Assembly (NCBI RefSeq): GCF_004293625.1
Contig: NZ_CP033040.1
Span: 1,178,001 to 1,242,000 of the forward strand
Length of the DNA stretch: 64,000 bases
Direction: 5' to 3'
Origin: Thiomicrorhabdus indica
GTDB lineage: Bacteria; Pseudomonadota; Gammaproteobacteria; Thiomicrospirales; Thiomicrospiraceae
The position numbers and the translations under genes were made by a program. Of this stretch, positions 34,839 to 44,550 are shown in pieces (within the stretch, counting starts at the first letter, position 1; every line of letters starts with the position of its first letter). Under the pieces are notes generated by a model that was not told the origin of the DNA, did no database searches, and saw only the letters and a program-made list of their open reading frames with translations.

Positions 34839-35546
34839 GGGGCTGTCCTAGATAACTAGTTCAGTTCCTTTTTAACCCATTGATTCAATTGCTTTAATTG
34901 TTTTTTTGGGTCACTGTTGTTAAATCGCCATTCACACTCTTTCAAAAACAAATGAAATGACTCTTTTGGAATGCCATTAAATTTACGCATATGCCGTTTT
35001 GCTTGGTTCCAAAAATTCTCAATACCATTGATGTGGTTTGCTTTATTAGCAAACAATTCACTGTGGTTAATTCTGTAATGCTTAAATTCCGATACATCTA
35101 GCGCGTTATAACTTCGCCAAGTATCTGTATAAACAATGCTGTCGGGTTTGACTTTTTCGCGAATTATTGGAATTAATGTGTCTGTTTTGGCATCAGGTAT
35201 AACAACCGTATAAACCTTGTCATTTCGCTTTAAAAGGCCAAATACAGGGACTTTTCCTGCCGCACCCCGACCACGTTTACCTTTACGCCTTCCACCAAAG
35301 TAACTTTCATCCGCTTCAACTTCACCTTCAAGTAACTCATGGTGTTCACTATTGTCATAAATCAACTGACGTAGACGTTGAAAATAATAACTTGCAGTCG
35401 TTTTATTTACACCGACAAGCGATGCAGCAGTTCGAGCAGTTGTCCCTGCGACAAACAGTTCTATCAACTTACTTTGTTTGTACCAACTGATTCTACTTTT
35501 TCTCATAGTGCCATCTTAGATAATTTTGGTTATCTAGGACAGCCCC
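34839..35546 (-). mobile_element. IS1595-family (IS1016-like) insertion sequence
   Basis: 708 bp with perfect 18-bp inverted repeats, GGGGCTGTCCTAGATAAC at 34839-34856 and its complement at 35529-35546. Both flanks carry the 8-bp duplication TTAAATAA (34831-34838 and 35547-35554), the size expected for IS1595 elements. It contains one intact transposase gene. Perfect ends, duplication and ORF imply a recent insertion, in an intergenic region after the sensor gene. Confidence 0.92.
34856..35506 (-). CDS. IS1595-family transposase
   Basis: 216 aa. An N-terminal helix-turn-helix (AASLVGVNKTTASYYFQRL) is followed by an ISXO2-like DDE/N domain with Asp66 in EADESYFGGRRKG, Asp128 in IVYTDTWRSYN, and Glu163-Asn164 in HINGIENFWNQAK. 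It cuts and pastes its own IS and possibly related short elements. No frameshift is present. Its stop lies only in the terminal repeat (34856), which is normal for compact IS1016-type elements. Confidence 0.93.
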   Translation of the reverse strand: MRKSRISWYKQSKLIELFVAGTTARTAASLVGVNKTTASYYFQRLRQLIYDNSEHHELLEGEVEADESYFGGRRKGKRGRGAAGKVPVFGLLKRNDKVYTVVIPDAKTDTLIPIIREKVKPDSIVYTDTWRSYNALDVSEFKHYRINHSELFANKANHINGIENFWNQAKRHMRKFNGIPKESFHLFLKECEWRFNNSDPKKQLKQLNQWVKKELN

Positions 35547-35633
35547 TTAAATAAAATCATTCTTATAAAGATTTGGAGATTGGACTAAGTTGGAAGTTTG
35601 CCGGCCGGTAGAGCATTACGGGCCGGTAAAGTT

Positions 35634-35888
35634 TCATTTTTCACTTAAACGCTTGTCAAGTTCTTTTGCTGTTTTGGCAATGAACGGGTCAATATTTAAT
35701 GCATAGGCAATCATTTCAGGCCAGACTTTATTTAATTTTTCAATATTGCTTGATTTCATTGAGCTAGTGCCATTTAAAAATCGAAAAAAAGCACTCGGTG
35801 TAATACCCGCCACTTCTGCGACTCGGTGTTTAATAATTCCTTCATTTTCAATAAAACGTTTCACTCTCTCGTTGAACGTATCGCTCAT
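35634..35888 (-). CDS. Small XRE/Cro-type helix-turn-helix protein
   Basis: 84 aa with a recognisable helix-turn-helix: IKHRVAEVAGITPSAFFRFLNG, then a helix with EKLNKVWPEMIAYAL. It resembles phage-repressor-like DNA-binding proteins or orphan regulators. GGAG lies 8 bases before the ATG, supporting expression. It stands alone, between an IS and a 570-bp gene-free region, and two GC-rich palindrome variants lie downstream of its stop (35601-35609, core CCGGCCGGT, and 35620-35627). Its target is unknown. Confidence 0.72.
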   Translation of the reverse strand: MSDTFNERVKRFIENEGIIKHRVAEVAGITPSAFFRFLNGTSSMKSSNIEKLNKVWPEMIAYALNIDPFIAKTAKELDKRLSEK

Positions 35889-36457
35889 TGTCTTGCTCCA
35901 GTGTTTTAATAATCAATTTTTATTTGTTATAGACAATTGCCTAAGTGGGCTCTCATCGAATCAATTTAAAGTTCTGCGAGGCTTACTATCCGCTTTATAG
36001 CAGAGTTATCTTCGTTTTTACGTTGCCAACGTTTGCGAAGTCTAGATACTGCAACTTAACAACTTAACAACTTAATCTGAAAAAATTATTGTTATTTAGA
36101 ATCCATATGGATTCCGCTTTAGGCTCCTTAGCTGATTTGTTCCGTTATTAAAGTTACTTTAAATACCAATTGAAAGTTACGTAAACAATAGTCAATATTG
36201 TTTCTATGTTGCACAAAAATTATGCAAAGTGCAATGGTTTAAAATAGTTTTTCTTTTTTAAATGAATGATTTAACGCTTTCATCCGTTTATAAAATTTTG
36301 TGTCGGTTGTTTCAGTTTTGTGCAAATAAGGATTTGATTGGATATGAATATTTTGTGTTGTGGGAAATGGGTAAGTCAGCAAATTTCAATTCGTTTTTGA
36401 AACGATCAGTTGTGTGAGGAGAGGTCTGACCAGACCTTCCTCATTCCTATACTGTGA
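35889..36457. other. Gene-free AT-rich region near HTH gene and PFK
   Basis: About 570 bp with no supported ORF. It contains tandem 9-bp units of AACTTAACA at about 36053-36076, a perfect 16-bp palindrome GAATCCATATGGATTC at 36099-36114, and a hairpin GGTCTGACCAGACC within GAGGA...TCCTC at about 36417-36444, just after the PFK stop, which may be the PFK terminator although no T run follows on the minus strand. Confidence 0.5.
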
Positions 36458-37756
36458 TTATTTAATCGCTTGAAAAGGTGTAAGCTTTGGTTCGACTGTT
36501 TCAAGATTTAAGGGGGAAATATTTGGCAAGCCATTAATAAATTTTGGAGAGCGTTCACCTTGAATCAGTGGGCGTAAGTAATCTAGCCCGTCAGATGTAA
36601 CGCTCATACCATCCTTTGTTAAAAACTCATCGGGCACTTTAAGTTCTAAGTTTGCCACTTTTTCTAGCTCAACGCTCTGGTAGCACCACTGGATAGAATG
36701 ACCGGTTTTTTCTGAGCATTGAATGACGGGTAAAGTTCCGTGTTCACCTCTTAAAGCAGCTTCAACAGCTGCTTTCCCTGCGCCATAGGCCATTTGCCAA
36801 TCAACTTCAGACACACAGTGGCTGGCCGAGCGCTGTAAATAGTCAGGAATTGCACAGTGGGTTTTACATCCAAGGTGGCTAGCAACCAACTGAGCAATGG
36901 TTTTGCCTACACCACCTAGTTGTGTGTAATCCCGTTCGTGAGTATGCTCAATTCCGGCAATACTTAGGTATTCGCCTGTTTCGTTTTTTAGGCCTTCTGA
37001 CACCATGCAAACACAATACCCTTTTTGAGCGATGAGTTGGTCAATTTTTTCTAAAAAACGTTTTTTATCAAAACGACGTTCGGCGGGCAACACAATTAAA
37101 GGTAAGTCAGGAATAATATCTGTTACTAAAGCGGCTGATAGGCTTAGCCATCCAACATCGCGCCCCATCGCTTCCATAACAAAAAACTTTGTAGAAGTTT
37201 CATGCATAGAGTAAATATCCAAACAGGCTTCGGCAAAACTTGTGGCTAAGTACTTAGCTGCACTGCCAAATCCAGGGCTACAGTGTGATAAGTCCAAGTC
37301 ATTATCTATTGTTTTAGCAACTCCTATACATTGAACTTCGTGGCCCTTTGAACGACAGTAATCTGAGACTTTCTGGGCTGTGACCATAGAGCCATTTCCG
37401 CCATTGTAGAAAAAATAGCCAATTTCATAGGTTCGAAAAACTTCCAATACTCTCTCATATTGAGCAGGATTATGATCAAGAGGATCAAGATCGAATCGAC
37501 ACGCTTTAAAGACCGCGCCTGGCTGGTGTTTCATTTTTTCCAAGTCAACCCATTGAAGTTGAGAAAGGTCGACTAATTCCTCTTCCAAAACACCTTTAAT
37601 ACCGTTTATAGCTGCGTAACTTTTTCCAAAAATATCTGGGTGTTGGCGAACCGCTTCAATTACCGCAGCTGCACTTGCATTGATGACAGCAGTAACGCCA
37701 CCGGCTTGAGCATAAAGAACATTTCGATTTTTATTTGATTGAGTTGTAATGGACAT
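36458..37756 (-). CDS. 6-phosphofructokinase, probably pyrophosphate-dependent type
   Basis: A 432-aa phosphofructokinase of the long PPi-type group. Motifs: AQAGGVTAVINASAA at the N-terminus, GGNGSM (119-124), AKTIDNDL with the catalytic Asp151, SPGFGSAAKYLA and MEAMGRDVGWLSL. Lys148 in KTIDND is the residue typical of PPi-dependent enzymes (ATP enzymes have Gly there). However, position 122 is Gly, as in ATP enzymes, where PPi enzymes usually have Asp, and position 121 is Asn. So phosphoryl donor is not settled. A reversible PPi-PFK would fit an autotroph, where it can serve the fructose/sedoheptulose bisphosphate steps. It is monocistronic; the start is ATG at 37756. Confidence 0.9.
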   Translation of the reverse strand: MSITTQSNKNRNVLYAQAGGVTAVINASAAAVIEAVRQHPDIFGKSYAAINGIKGVLEEELVDLSQLQWVDLEKMKHQPGAVFKACRFDLDPLDHNPAQYERVLEVFRTYEIGYFFYNGGNGSMVTAQKVSDYCRSKGHEVQCIGVAKTIDNDLDLSHCSPGFGSAAKYLATSFAEACLDIYSMHETSTKFFVMEAMGRDVGWLSLSAALVTDIIPDLPLIVLPAERRFDKKRFLEKIDQLIAQKGYCVCMVSEGLKNETGEYLSIAGIEHTHERDYTQLGGVGKTIAQLVASHLGCKTHCAIPDYLQRSASHCVSEVDWQMAYGAGKAAVEAALRGEHGTLPVIQCSEKTGHSIQWCYQSVELEKVANLELKVPDEFLTKDGMSVTSDGLDYLRPLIQGERSPKFINGLPNISPLNLETVEPKLTPFQAIK

Positions 37757-37856
37757 GAAAAGGGCCTTTTTCCGGAAGCTTGAAATACAGACAATTTAAC
37801 TTTGAATATTGTACAAAACCTAATTCTGCTGAAAACGCATTTAATGTGACAAATTT

Positions 37857-39206
37857 TTAAATTCGAGTCAGTTTTAGAGAGTGTTTGTCACAGCTTAATG
37901 AAATCTCATTGTTTAGAAATTGTTCTGCTAAATCAAAGAATAAATACTTGCGCCAGCCACGATTAATCAATGCAAGCTTTGAATCTTTTTGTTCAGTCAA
38001 TGCTGGACTTTTTTCTCTTATAAAACTTAGTAGATGCGTTTTCTGTACCAAATTGGTTGGTGTGATATTGGCATCAATTGAAATTTGTTGTGCCATTGCC
38101 AACAAAACTTGTAGCAGAATTTCTTCTTGCGCTGTAGGGGATTTATCTTTGGGAGTTGGGTTAGGGTAGTTTTCTGGCGATGCTGTAAAAACCTCGTCAA
38201 TTAAGCTTACCCACTTTTCTCCAAATTCTTTGACGCTGGAAGCTTTGATGTTTGGCACTTTATATAAAGCTTGAGCTGTTTTAGGAGGCCGTTTAGCGAT
38301 GTGCAAAATTACTTCGTCGCTTATGGTCCATTTTTTGGGTTGATTGTGTTCGATCGCAAAGTGTTCGCGCCATTCGGCCAAAGTTCTTACAATTGCTAAC
38401 TGTTTGGGCTTCAGGTTTTTCCCACCCTTGATTTTTAGCCAGGCTTCATTAGGCTTAGTTTGGTAAAGTTTTGAATCGAGTAGTAATTCACAGTCTTCAT
38501 TTATGGCTTGTTTTTGTTGTGAACTTAATTTTGTTTGATAGCTTTTAAAGAGTTGGGCTAAATAATAAACATCATCCAGCGCATAGGAAATTTGATTTTC
38601 GGTCAATGGACGAGTATGCCAATTAGTACGGGTTTGACTTTTGGGTAAAGTAAGGCCGAGCTCTGATTGGATGACGCGAGCAAAGCCTACTAGGTCACCC
38701 TGACCAAAGAAAATTGCAGCCAGTTGCGTATCAAAAATATTCTGAGGCAAGATGCCTGCAATAAGATACAGCACTTCCAAATCTTGGCGTGCGCTATGGA
38801 AAACTTTGCAGATCGTTGGATTGACTAATATCTCTAGTAATGGATTTAACCCATGATGATTTTTATTCTGCTCCAAGTCAAAGTTCTTTTCAGAGAATGA
38901 GGGCAACTGTTTTTTTTGTAAAACATCTTGTTTAATAGCTAGTGGGTCTATTATCGCTAAGTTTAGATTCGAATCGGCGATTTGCACCAAACTAAGCTCT
39001 GGATAATAGGTATCGACTCGAACAAACTCTGTATCAATTGCGATCCATTCATTATTTTCTTGCAATGCTGAACAATAGGCATCAAGTGTTTGGGGGTCTT
39101 CTATATAGAGTGCATTTTGATAGGTTTGGGATTTTGATATGTCTGCCAATTCTATAAAATTAGGTAGTTGAGCAGTATCTTTGTGGTCGAGTGTTTTCTG
39201 TGTCAT
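37857..39206 (-). CDS. rnd: Ribonuclease D
   Basis: A DEDD 3'-5' exonuclease for tRNA and small RNA 3'-end maturation. Exonuclease motifs are WIAIDTEFVRVDTYYP (Asp and Glu), KVFHSARQDLEVLY, and SYALDDVYYLAQLF, followed by HRDC-like parts (LAIVRTLAEWREHFA, KPPKTAQALYKVP region). The 449-aa length exceeds E. coli RNase D (375 aa) because of an N-terminal extension and a Lys/Asn-rich insert around residues 100-115 (LEQNKNHHG). The start ATG has no strong ribosome site. It is 100 bp upstream of PFK on the same strand. Confidence 0.92.
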   Translation of the reverse strand: MTQKTLDHKDTAQLPNFIELADISKSQTYQNALYIEDPQTLDAYCSALQENNEWIAIDTEFVRVDTYYPELSLVQIADSNLNLAIIDPLAIKQDVLQKKQLPSFSEKNFDLEQNKNHHGLNPLLEILVNPTICKVFHSARQDLEVLYLIAGILPQNIFDTQLAAIFFGQGDLVGFARVIQSELGLTLPKSQTRTNWHTRPLTENQISYALDDVYYLAQLFKSYQTKLSSQQKQAINEDCELLLDSKLYQTKPNEAWLKIKGGKNLKPKQLAIVRTLAEWREHFAIEHNQPKKWTISDEVILHIAKRPPKTAQALYKVPNIKASSVKEFGEKWVSLIDEVFTASPENYPNPTPKDKSPTAQEEILLQVLLAMAQQISIDANITPTNLVQKTHLLSFIREKSPALTEQKDSKLALINRGWRKYLFFDLAEQFLNNEISLSCDKHSLKLTRI

Positions 39207-39414
39207 AGTGCAAGTTTAGCTTGAAGTGTGGCATAAGAAAAGATTTAAAGATGTTGTTCAGAGGTGTCAATAGATGACTTAAAAGCCATGAACTATCGCA
39301 GTGGCTATTTCTGTATTGGATAAAATATTATGAATATTCGTTTTTTGGGGTTGCGTGCTTGATGACCTTAACAGCATAATGAACTTTTTGGCATCTAGGA
39401 TTTAGAACAGATTC

Positions 39415-40869
39415 ATGACACAGGCGAATTCATCGACCTTAGGCATTCAGTCCAATACGACTAATGCGCAAACTCAAACACATTCCTCTTCTCAATCCAA
39501 CACTCTTCATATATTGGGAATTGCCGGCACCTTTATGGGGGGAATTGCTCAACTGGCCAAAGCGAAAGGTTTTCAAGTCACAGGATCTGATAAAGCAATT
39601 TATCCGCCAATGAGCACTCAACTTGAGCAGGCTGGCATTGATGTCAGTGATGAAGAAAACTGTGAGTTTGTAAACTCAGAACCGGACTGTGTCGTCATTG
39701 GTAATGCTAAGAGTCGTGGGCACCTCCAAGTGGAAGCAACCCTAAATGCTCATCAAGCCTATCAGTCGGGACCGCAATGGTTGGCTGAAAATATTCTGCA
39801 AGAGCGCTGGGTCATTGCAGTAGCAGGAACACATGGAAAAACTTCAACAAGTTCAATGATTGCCTGGATTTTAGACTATGCTGACTTGAATCCAGGCTTT
39901 TTGATTGGAGGCGTTCCTGAGAATTTTGGTGTATCTGCACGTCTGGGTGACTCCCCATTTTTTGTCGTTGAAGCAGATGAATATGACACGGCTTTTTTTG
40001 ATAAACGCTCCAAATTTGTTCATTACCACCCAAGAACTTGCGTATTAAATAATCTTGAATTTGATCATGCGGATATTTTTGATTCCATTGAAGATATAAA
40101 AAAACAGTTTCATCATTTAGTTCGAACGGTTCCTGGAAATGGCCTGATTATCTTTCCTAAAGATGATGATAATTTGCAGTCGGTTTTAGAAATGGGCTGC
40201 TGGACGCCAACTGAATGCCAAGGCGAGTCTGACTGTAATGATTGGAGTTATGAACTAATTGATGCGGATGGATCACAGTTTGAAGTAATTTATAAAGGCA
40301 GCTCGCTCGGTGTTGTTCAATGGCCTATGACAGGGTTACACAATATCCATAATGCCCTCAGTGCGATTGCAGCTTCAGTGCATTGCGGAGTACCAGCGTT
40401 TACCGCTGTTGAAGCTTTGTCAGGGTTTAAAGGTATTCGTCGGCGCATGACACTGGTTGGTGAACAGAAAGGTGTGAAGGTCTTTGATGATTTTGCACAC
40501 CATCCTACAGCGATTGCCACCACATTAGCTGGAGCAAAAGCTGCTCTTAGGCAGACCGACGAGGCACAGCAAGGCCGGTTAATTGCAGTGTTTGAACCTC
40601 GTTCAAATACCATGCGAATGGGAATTCATGCTAAAACTTTACCGGCCGCTTTTGAACAGGCTGATGCGGTATTTGCCTTTATTGATCCTGCTTGGCATTG
40701 GCTCCTCCCCGAAGATGAATTTTCGGCACCGGTTCAAGTTGCCAGTACTTATGAATCGTTATTGATTTTACTGACAGGTTTTTTGCAACCAAATGACCGC
40801 GTTGTAATAATGAGTAACGGAGGATTTGGAGGAATTCATCAGAAACTGTTAGTGGCACTTGCAGAATGA
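39415..40869 (+). CDS. mpl: UDP-N-acetylmuramate:L-alanyl-gamma-D-glutamyl-meso-diaminopimelate ligase
   Basis: Mpl recycles cell-wall tripeptide by ligating it to UDP-MurNAc in the cytoplasm. The Mur-ligase fold starts LHILGIAGTFMGGIAQLA, followed by the ATP loop VAGTHGKTSTSSMIAW, VEADEYDTAFFDKRSKFVHY, LEFDHADIF, and DDFAHHPTAIATTLAG. The protein carries a Ser/Thr/Gln-rich N-terminal extension of about 30 residues before the core, unusual for the family; no internal ATG is available before the core, so the long form seems real. A near-palindrome (ACCGGCCGCT) sits at about 40641. It is divergent from rnd with about 208 bp between start codons. Confidence 0.93.
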   Translation: MTQANSSTLGIQSNTTNAQTQTHSSSQSNTLHILGIAGTFMGGIAQLAKAKGFQVTGSDKAIYPPMSTQLEQAGIDVSDEENCEFVNSEPDCVVIGNAKSRGHLQVEATLNAHQAYQSGPQWLAENILQERWVIAVAGTHGKTSTSSMIAWILDYADLNPGFLIGGVPENFGVSARLGDSPFFVVEADEYDTAFFDKRSKFVHYHPRTCVLNNLEFDHADIFDSIEDIKKQFHHLVRTVPGNGLIIFPKDDDNLQSVLEMGCWTPTECQGESDCNDWSYELIDADGSQFEVIYKGSSLGVVQWPMTGLHNIHNALSAIAASVHCGVPAFTAVEALSGFKGIRRRMTLVGEQKGVKVFDDFAHHPTAIATTLAGAKAALRQTDEAQQGRLIAVFEPRSNTMRMGIHAKTLPAAFEQADAVFAFIDPAWHWLLPEDEFSAPVQVASTYESLLILLTGFLQPNDRVVIMSNGGFGGIHQKLLVALAE

Positions 40870-41160
40870 TAAGAAATCTAGCCTGAATCCCACATTTGTT
40901 GCCAAGAGAATCCCCTTATTTTGGTAGAAAATATTAGAAAGCAACCCTAACCTTTAGAAAAATGAATTTATTAGATTCATCTTATATAGATTCCAATCCC
41001 AACTCATAAAAAAAAACAGTGCTGTCTATAAATTTGGCCGACTATGTTTGTGCGAAAATGAAATTGTTCTTGTACGAATCTCATCTGCGGCCGGCAAGAG
41101 TTTGCATGCATGTTTTGACCGGCTCTCAGTAAAATAAAAATATGGGGGAGAGCTTGCGTC
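40870..41160 (+). other. Spacer between mpl and chemoreceptor
   Basis: Roughly 290 bp, no ORF, no clear terminator. A GC-rich patch near 41089-41122 (GCGGCCGGCAAG ... GACCGGCTC) lies upstream of the chemoreceptor ribosome site. Confidence 0.4.
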
Positions 41161-43308
41161 ATGAATTATTTCCTAAATTTAAAATTAAAAACAAAACTGC
41201 TTGCTGTGATGGCAACAGTACTTTCGTCTTATGTCTTAATAGGCGGGTTAAATCTCTATTCGCAATATCAGCAGATGTATGTTGACAGAGCTTTATTGGT
41301 TGAATCTGTAATCAGTGGTTTAACTAAGCAGATTGGTGCTTTAGAGCAGAAAGTCAGTCAAGGCGAAATTTCCAAAGAAATGGCTCAGATGATGGCTAAA
41401 TCACTAGTCAGTGCTTATCGTTATGATAATGGCAATTATGTCTGGATCAACGATCACGAGCCCAAAATGATCATGCATCCTATTAAATCTGAAATGGATG
41501 GTAAAAGCCTAAAAACATCGAAAGACCGGTTAGGTGTTTATCTGTTTAACGAAATGGTGAAAACTGTTCAACAGTCGGGTTCAGGGTATGTAACGTACCA
41601 TTGGAGTAAGCCGGGAAGTGAAAAACCGGTTCCCAAATTAAGTTACGTTCAAGGAGTAAAAGATTGGGGCTGGATTCTTGGAACTGGCATCTATATTGAT
41701 GATATCAAAGCCATATTGTTTCAAGAGTTTATGAAAATGCTTGGCATAATTGTTGTTGTGGTCTTGGTTATTACCATGCTTTTCTATGCATTGAACCGTT
41801 CGGTCGTTTCACCGGTATTGCAAATGTCTCAAGCGTTACGCAAAGTTCGTGATGAAGGTGATCTATCTGCACAAATTGAGTTGAAGCAGGATGATGAAAT
41901 CGGAGATATTGTCAGACAGTTTAACGAGCATGTGCTTTTCTTAAAAGATACCTTTTCAGATGTTTCCCATGTAGTTGGTTTCATTGCCAAAGGGGAGTTT
42001 CACGAACGTATTGAGTTGCCGATGGTCGGTGATTTTCAGACTCTAAAAGATGGCGTCAATCAATCTGCTGAGCAGATTGACAAAATTATGCAGGAAGTCG
42101 AAAGAGTCATGAGTGCCTTGTCCGAAGGTGATTTTTCTGTTGAGATTGAATCGAATGCTAAAGGTGGTTATCAAAAAATTCTCGATCAAATTCAGATGAC
42201 CACACATGTTTTGAACGCTTCGATTAATGGAATTATTGAGGTAATGAATGAAATGCAGGCCGGTCATTTTGAAAACAGAGTTGGCGTAGAGGTCAAAGGC
42301 GATTTGGTGAAACTCAAAGATGCCATTAACCGGTCTATGGAAAATTTGGATAATGCCGTTACAGATTTGACTTGCGTCATTGTCGCTCAATCCAAAGGGG
42401 ATTTAACCCAATCCATTACCAATCAGTATTCTGGAGAGCTGCAAACACTAAAAGATGCGGTTAACAAAAGTGTGCAGAGTCTGAATTATACCGTCACAGA
42501 TATTCTAGATGTGTCTTTGAAGGTATCTGAAACCTCAAATGAAGTTTCTGAAGGCTCGCAACGCTTAAATGATCGAACCCAGCAGATGGCGGCTTCTTTG
42601 GAGGAGACGGCTGCTTCTATGGAAGAAATCACAGCGACCATTAATAAAAATATGGAAACATCTGGTCAGGCTAGCCAGTATGCTGCAAAAGCTGCCGATG
42701 ATGCGAAGGCTAGCGGTGAAGTAGTGAAAAAAGCTGTTGAGTCAATGCAAATTATTACAGAGTCCTCAGAACGAATTGCTGAGATTATGACTTTGATTGA
42801 CAGTATTGCTTTTCAAACCAATCTGTTGGCGTTAAATGCCGCGGTGGAAGCCGCAAGAGCCGGTGAACACGGGCGTGGTTTTGCGGTGGTGGCCGGAGAA
42901 GTCCGTTCTCTGGCTCAAAAATCGGCAGAGGCTTCTAAGGAGATTAAAACACTGATTGAGGCATCGGTGGAAAATGTTGAAAATGGTTCGAAATATGTCT
43001 CACAAACAGGTGAGGCATTCGAAAGTATTAATCTAGGTATTCAGAAAGTTGCTGAAATGGTTTCGGAAATTACTGTTGCCTCCAAAGAACAAGCTCAGGG
43101 GATTTCTCAAATCAATCAGGCGGTTTCAAATTTGGATACAGTGACTCAGCAAAACGCTGCTTTGGTTGAAGAAACCTCGGCTTCTGCTGAGAATTTGAAT
43201 CATCAGGCAATTAGTTTGGAAAAACAGATGGAATTTTTTGAAATTTCAAGTGCAAGTGCTTCCGGAAATGTCGTGAGCCTTGAGCATAAGAAAACTAAAA
43301 GTTCATAG
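41161..43308 (+). CDS. Methyl-accepting chemotaxis protein with Cache domain and HAMP array
   Basis: 715 aa. Membrane span at ~12-30, a periplasmic single-Cache domain ([34 protein letters not shown]), second span at ~195-218, then a HAMP domain followed by further HAMP-like repeats ([31 protein letters not shown]), and the MCP hairpin with [20 protein letters not shown]. The C-terminus lacks the NWETF-type pentapeptide for CheR binding. sCache receptors of this kind often sense small organic acids. GGGGGAG precedes the ATG. No che genes are nearby. Confidence 0.92.
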   Translation: MNYFLNLKLKTKLLAVMATVLSSYVLIGGLNLYSQYQQMYVDRALLVESVISGLTKQIGALEQKVSQGEISKEMAQMMAKSLVSAYRYDNGNYVWINDHEPKMIMHPIKSEMDGKSLKTSKDRLGVYLFNEMVKTVQQSGSGYVTYHWSKPGSEKPVPKLSYVQGVKDWGWILGTGIYIDDIKAILFQEFMKMLGIIVVVVLVITMLFYALNRSVVSPVLQMSQALRKVRDEGDLSAQIELKQDDEIGDIVRQFNEHVLFLKDTFSDVSHVVGFIAKGEFHERIELPMVGDFQTLKDGVNQSAEQIDKIMQEVERVMSALSEGDFSVEIESNAKGGYQKILDQIQMTTHVLNASINGIIEVMNEMQAGHFENRVGVEVKGDLVKLKDAINRSMENLDNAVTDLTCVIVAQSKGDLTQSITNQYSGELQTLKDAVNKSVQSLNYTVTDILDVSLKVSETSNEVSEGSQRLNDRTQQMAASLEETAASMEEITATINKNMETSGQASQYAAKAADDAKASGEVVKKAVESMQIITESSERIAEIMTLIDSIAFQTNLLALNAAVEAARAGEHGRGFAVVAGEVRSLAQKSAEASKEIKTLIEASVENVENGSKYVSQTGEAFESINLGIQKVAEMVSEITVASKEQAQGISQINQAVSNLDTVTQQNAALVEETSASAENLNHQAISLEKQMEFFEISSASASGNVVSLEHKKTKSS

Positions 43309-43437
43309 TTTTGTAGAGTAGACAGGTGAATGTGAACTCTCTGGAGTTTCATTTACCTAATGGGTCGCCCACAGTTGAGAGTTGAGTGTGAAAACGTTAA
43401 TCTTGGAAAAAATTTTTTAAGTTTAGGAAGTCAGAAC

Positions 43438-43524
43438 GTGTGGGCATTACTGGAGATTGTGTTATTGGGATTACTTGTTGGTTGGATTGTCTGGATGGTG
43501 ATGCCGCCTAAAACGAAGAAATAA
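43438..43524 (+). CDS. 28-residue single-span membrane peptide
   Basis: A GTG start at 43438 preceded by AGGAAG at a good distance reads 28 codons to TAA: a tryptophan-rich hydrophobic span (WALLEIVLLGLLVGWIVW) followed by a basic tail (PPKTKK). The layout matches small inner-membrane proteins with cytoplasmic positive tail. I do not recognise a family. It lies 130 bp after the chemoreceptor and about 435 bp before cytochrome P460. Confidence 0.5.
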   Translation: MWALLEIVLLGLLVGWIVWMVMPPKTKK

Positions 43525-43959
43525 TCTGAATGGGTTACGTTAGCTTGAAATTTTCAAAATCACTCCAGAATGACCTTTAATGATTTGACAGTTTTTTAGG
43601 TTTTCTAACAGAACCTTTTATACTATTTTCTTTTTGCAACAACACTCAAAAATCCGAAACTATTCAAATGTTGGAGAAGAAACCAGATTGTTTTAGAATC
43701 CTGTTTATTAAACTCTTTTCTACCTTGGCCAAGTATTTTGACTCCCTTCTGCAAGTGATCGAAAATAAGCAAGTCCACCTTAAAAGTTACAGTTAGCCCA
43801 AAATCACACAAATTATTTAAACTCGTTCCTGCAAGTAGTTTTAAATTGGCAGATGTAAATTTGTTAAGTAAAGAATAACTTTTGTGAAGGTTTTGTGAGG
43901 ACTGGTACTCCTTAAGTGTCGATAATCTTAGTGAAACCAACACAAAGAGGTATCGACAA
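43525..43959 (+). other. Leader of the cytochrome P460 gene
   Basis: 435 bp without a supported gene. A minus-strand ORF covers it but continues into the cytochrome gene and looks like a chance frame. Just before the cytochrome start, CGATAATCTTAG and TATCGACA give a loose inverted pattern around GTGAAACC. Confidence 0.4.
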
Positions 43960-44496
43960 ATGTATAAGATAATCAGTAAATCTGCCTTAATTTCTTTAGG
44001 GTTAGTATCCGTATTGAGTTCTTCGGTTTTAGCCGAAGAAAACAAAGTGCCTGAGCCAACAGCAAATGGCATTGCTTTTCCAGTAAACTATCAAGATTGG
44101 GATATTGTTTCTGTTTCTCATCGAGAAGATCATAAGAGTGTTCGAGCGATTATTGGGAATAAGGTTGCTGTGGAAGCCGTTGAAAAAGGTCAGACAAACC
44201 CTTGGCCTGATGGTACGGCTTTAGGCAAACTGGTTTGGAAACAACGGAATGATGAACACTGGAAACCTGCAATTGTACCGGGTGAATTTATTCATGCTGA
44301 ATTCATGTTTAAAGATGCCGAGAAATGGAAGGACACTGCCGGTTGGGGGTGGGCTCGCTGGTTAGGAACTGAACAAAAGCCATTCGGAAAAGATGCAGTT
44401 TCTGCGAGTTCTTCCTGCGTAGCCTGCCACACTCCAGTGAAAAACCAGGATTGGGTCTTTACTAAACCAGCCATTTTACCTAAACGTATCCGTTAA
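43960..44496 (+). CDS. Cytochrome P460 family protein, periplasmic
   Basis: 178 aa with a signal peptide (residues 1-25, cleaved after SSSVLA), then the P460 fold with NYQDWDIVSVSHRED and RAIIGNKVAVEAVEKG, and a single c-type haem site Cys153-x-x-Cys156-His157 near the C-terminus (SSSCVACHTPVKNQDWVFTKP). P460 cytochromes oxidise hydroxylamine or bind NO; cytochrome c'-beta relatives detoxify NO. Whether the Lys crosslink to haem is present cannot be told. GAGG is about 11 bases before the ATG. A terminator and a two-component system follow. Confidence 0.88.
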   Translation: MYKIISKSALISLGLVSVLSSSVLAEENKVPEPTANGIAFPVNYQDWDIVSVSHREDHKSVRAIIGNKVAVEAVEKGQTNPWPDGTALGKLVWKQRNDEHWKPAIVPGEFIHAEFMFKDAEKWKDTAGWGWARWLGTEQKPFGKDAVSASSSCVACHTPVKNQDWVFTKPAILPKRIR

Positions 44497-44517
44497 GGGC
44501 GTGCTATTCGTTTTATC

Positions 44518-44540
44518 AGCCCTCTTTTTTGAGGGCTTTT
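44518..44540 (+). terminator. Terminator between cytochrome P460 and response regulator
   Basis: AGCCCTC pairs with GAGGGCT around a six-T loop, followed by TTTT. It is only 10 bp before the response-regulator ATG, so it may end the first transcript or attenuate read-through. Confidence 0.7.
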
Positions 44541-44550
44541 AGGCTTAGAA

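Noticed and set aside
43623-44072. 149-aa minus-strand open frame after the small membrane peptide
   Set aside because: Its first third overlaps the signal peptide region of the well-supported cytochrome P460 gene on the other strand, and it has no recognisable domain or ribosome site.
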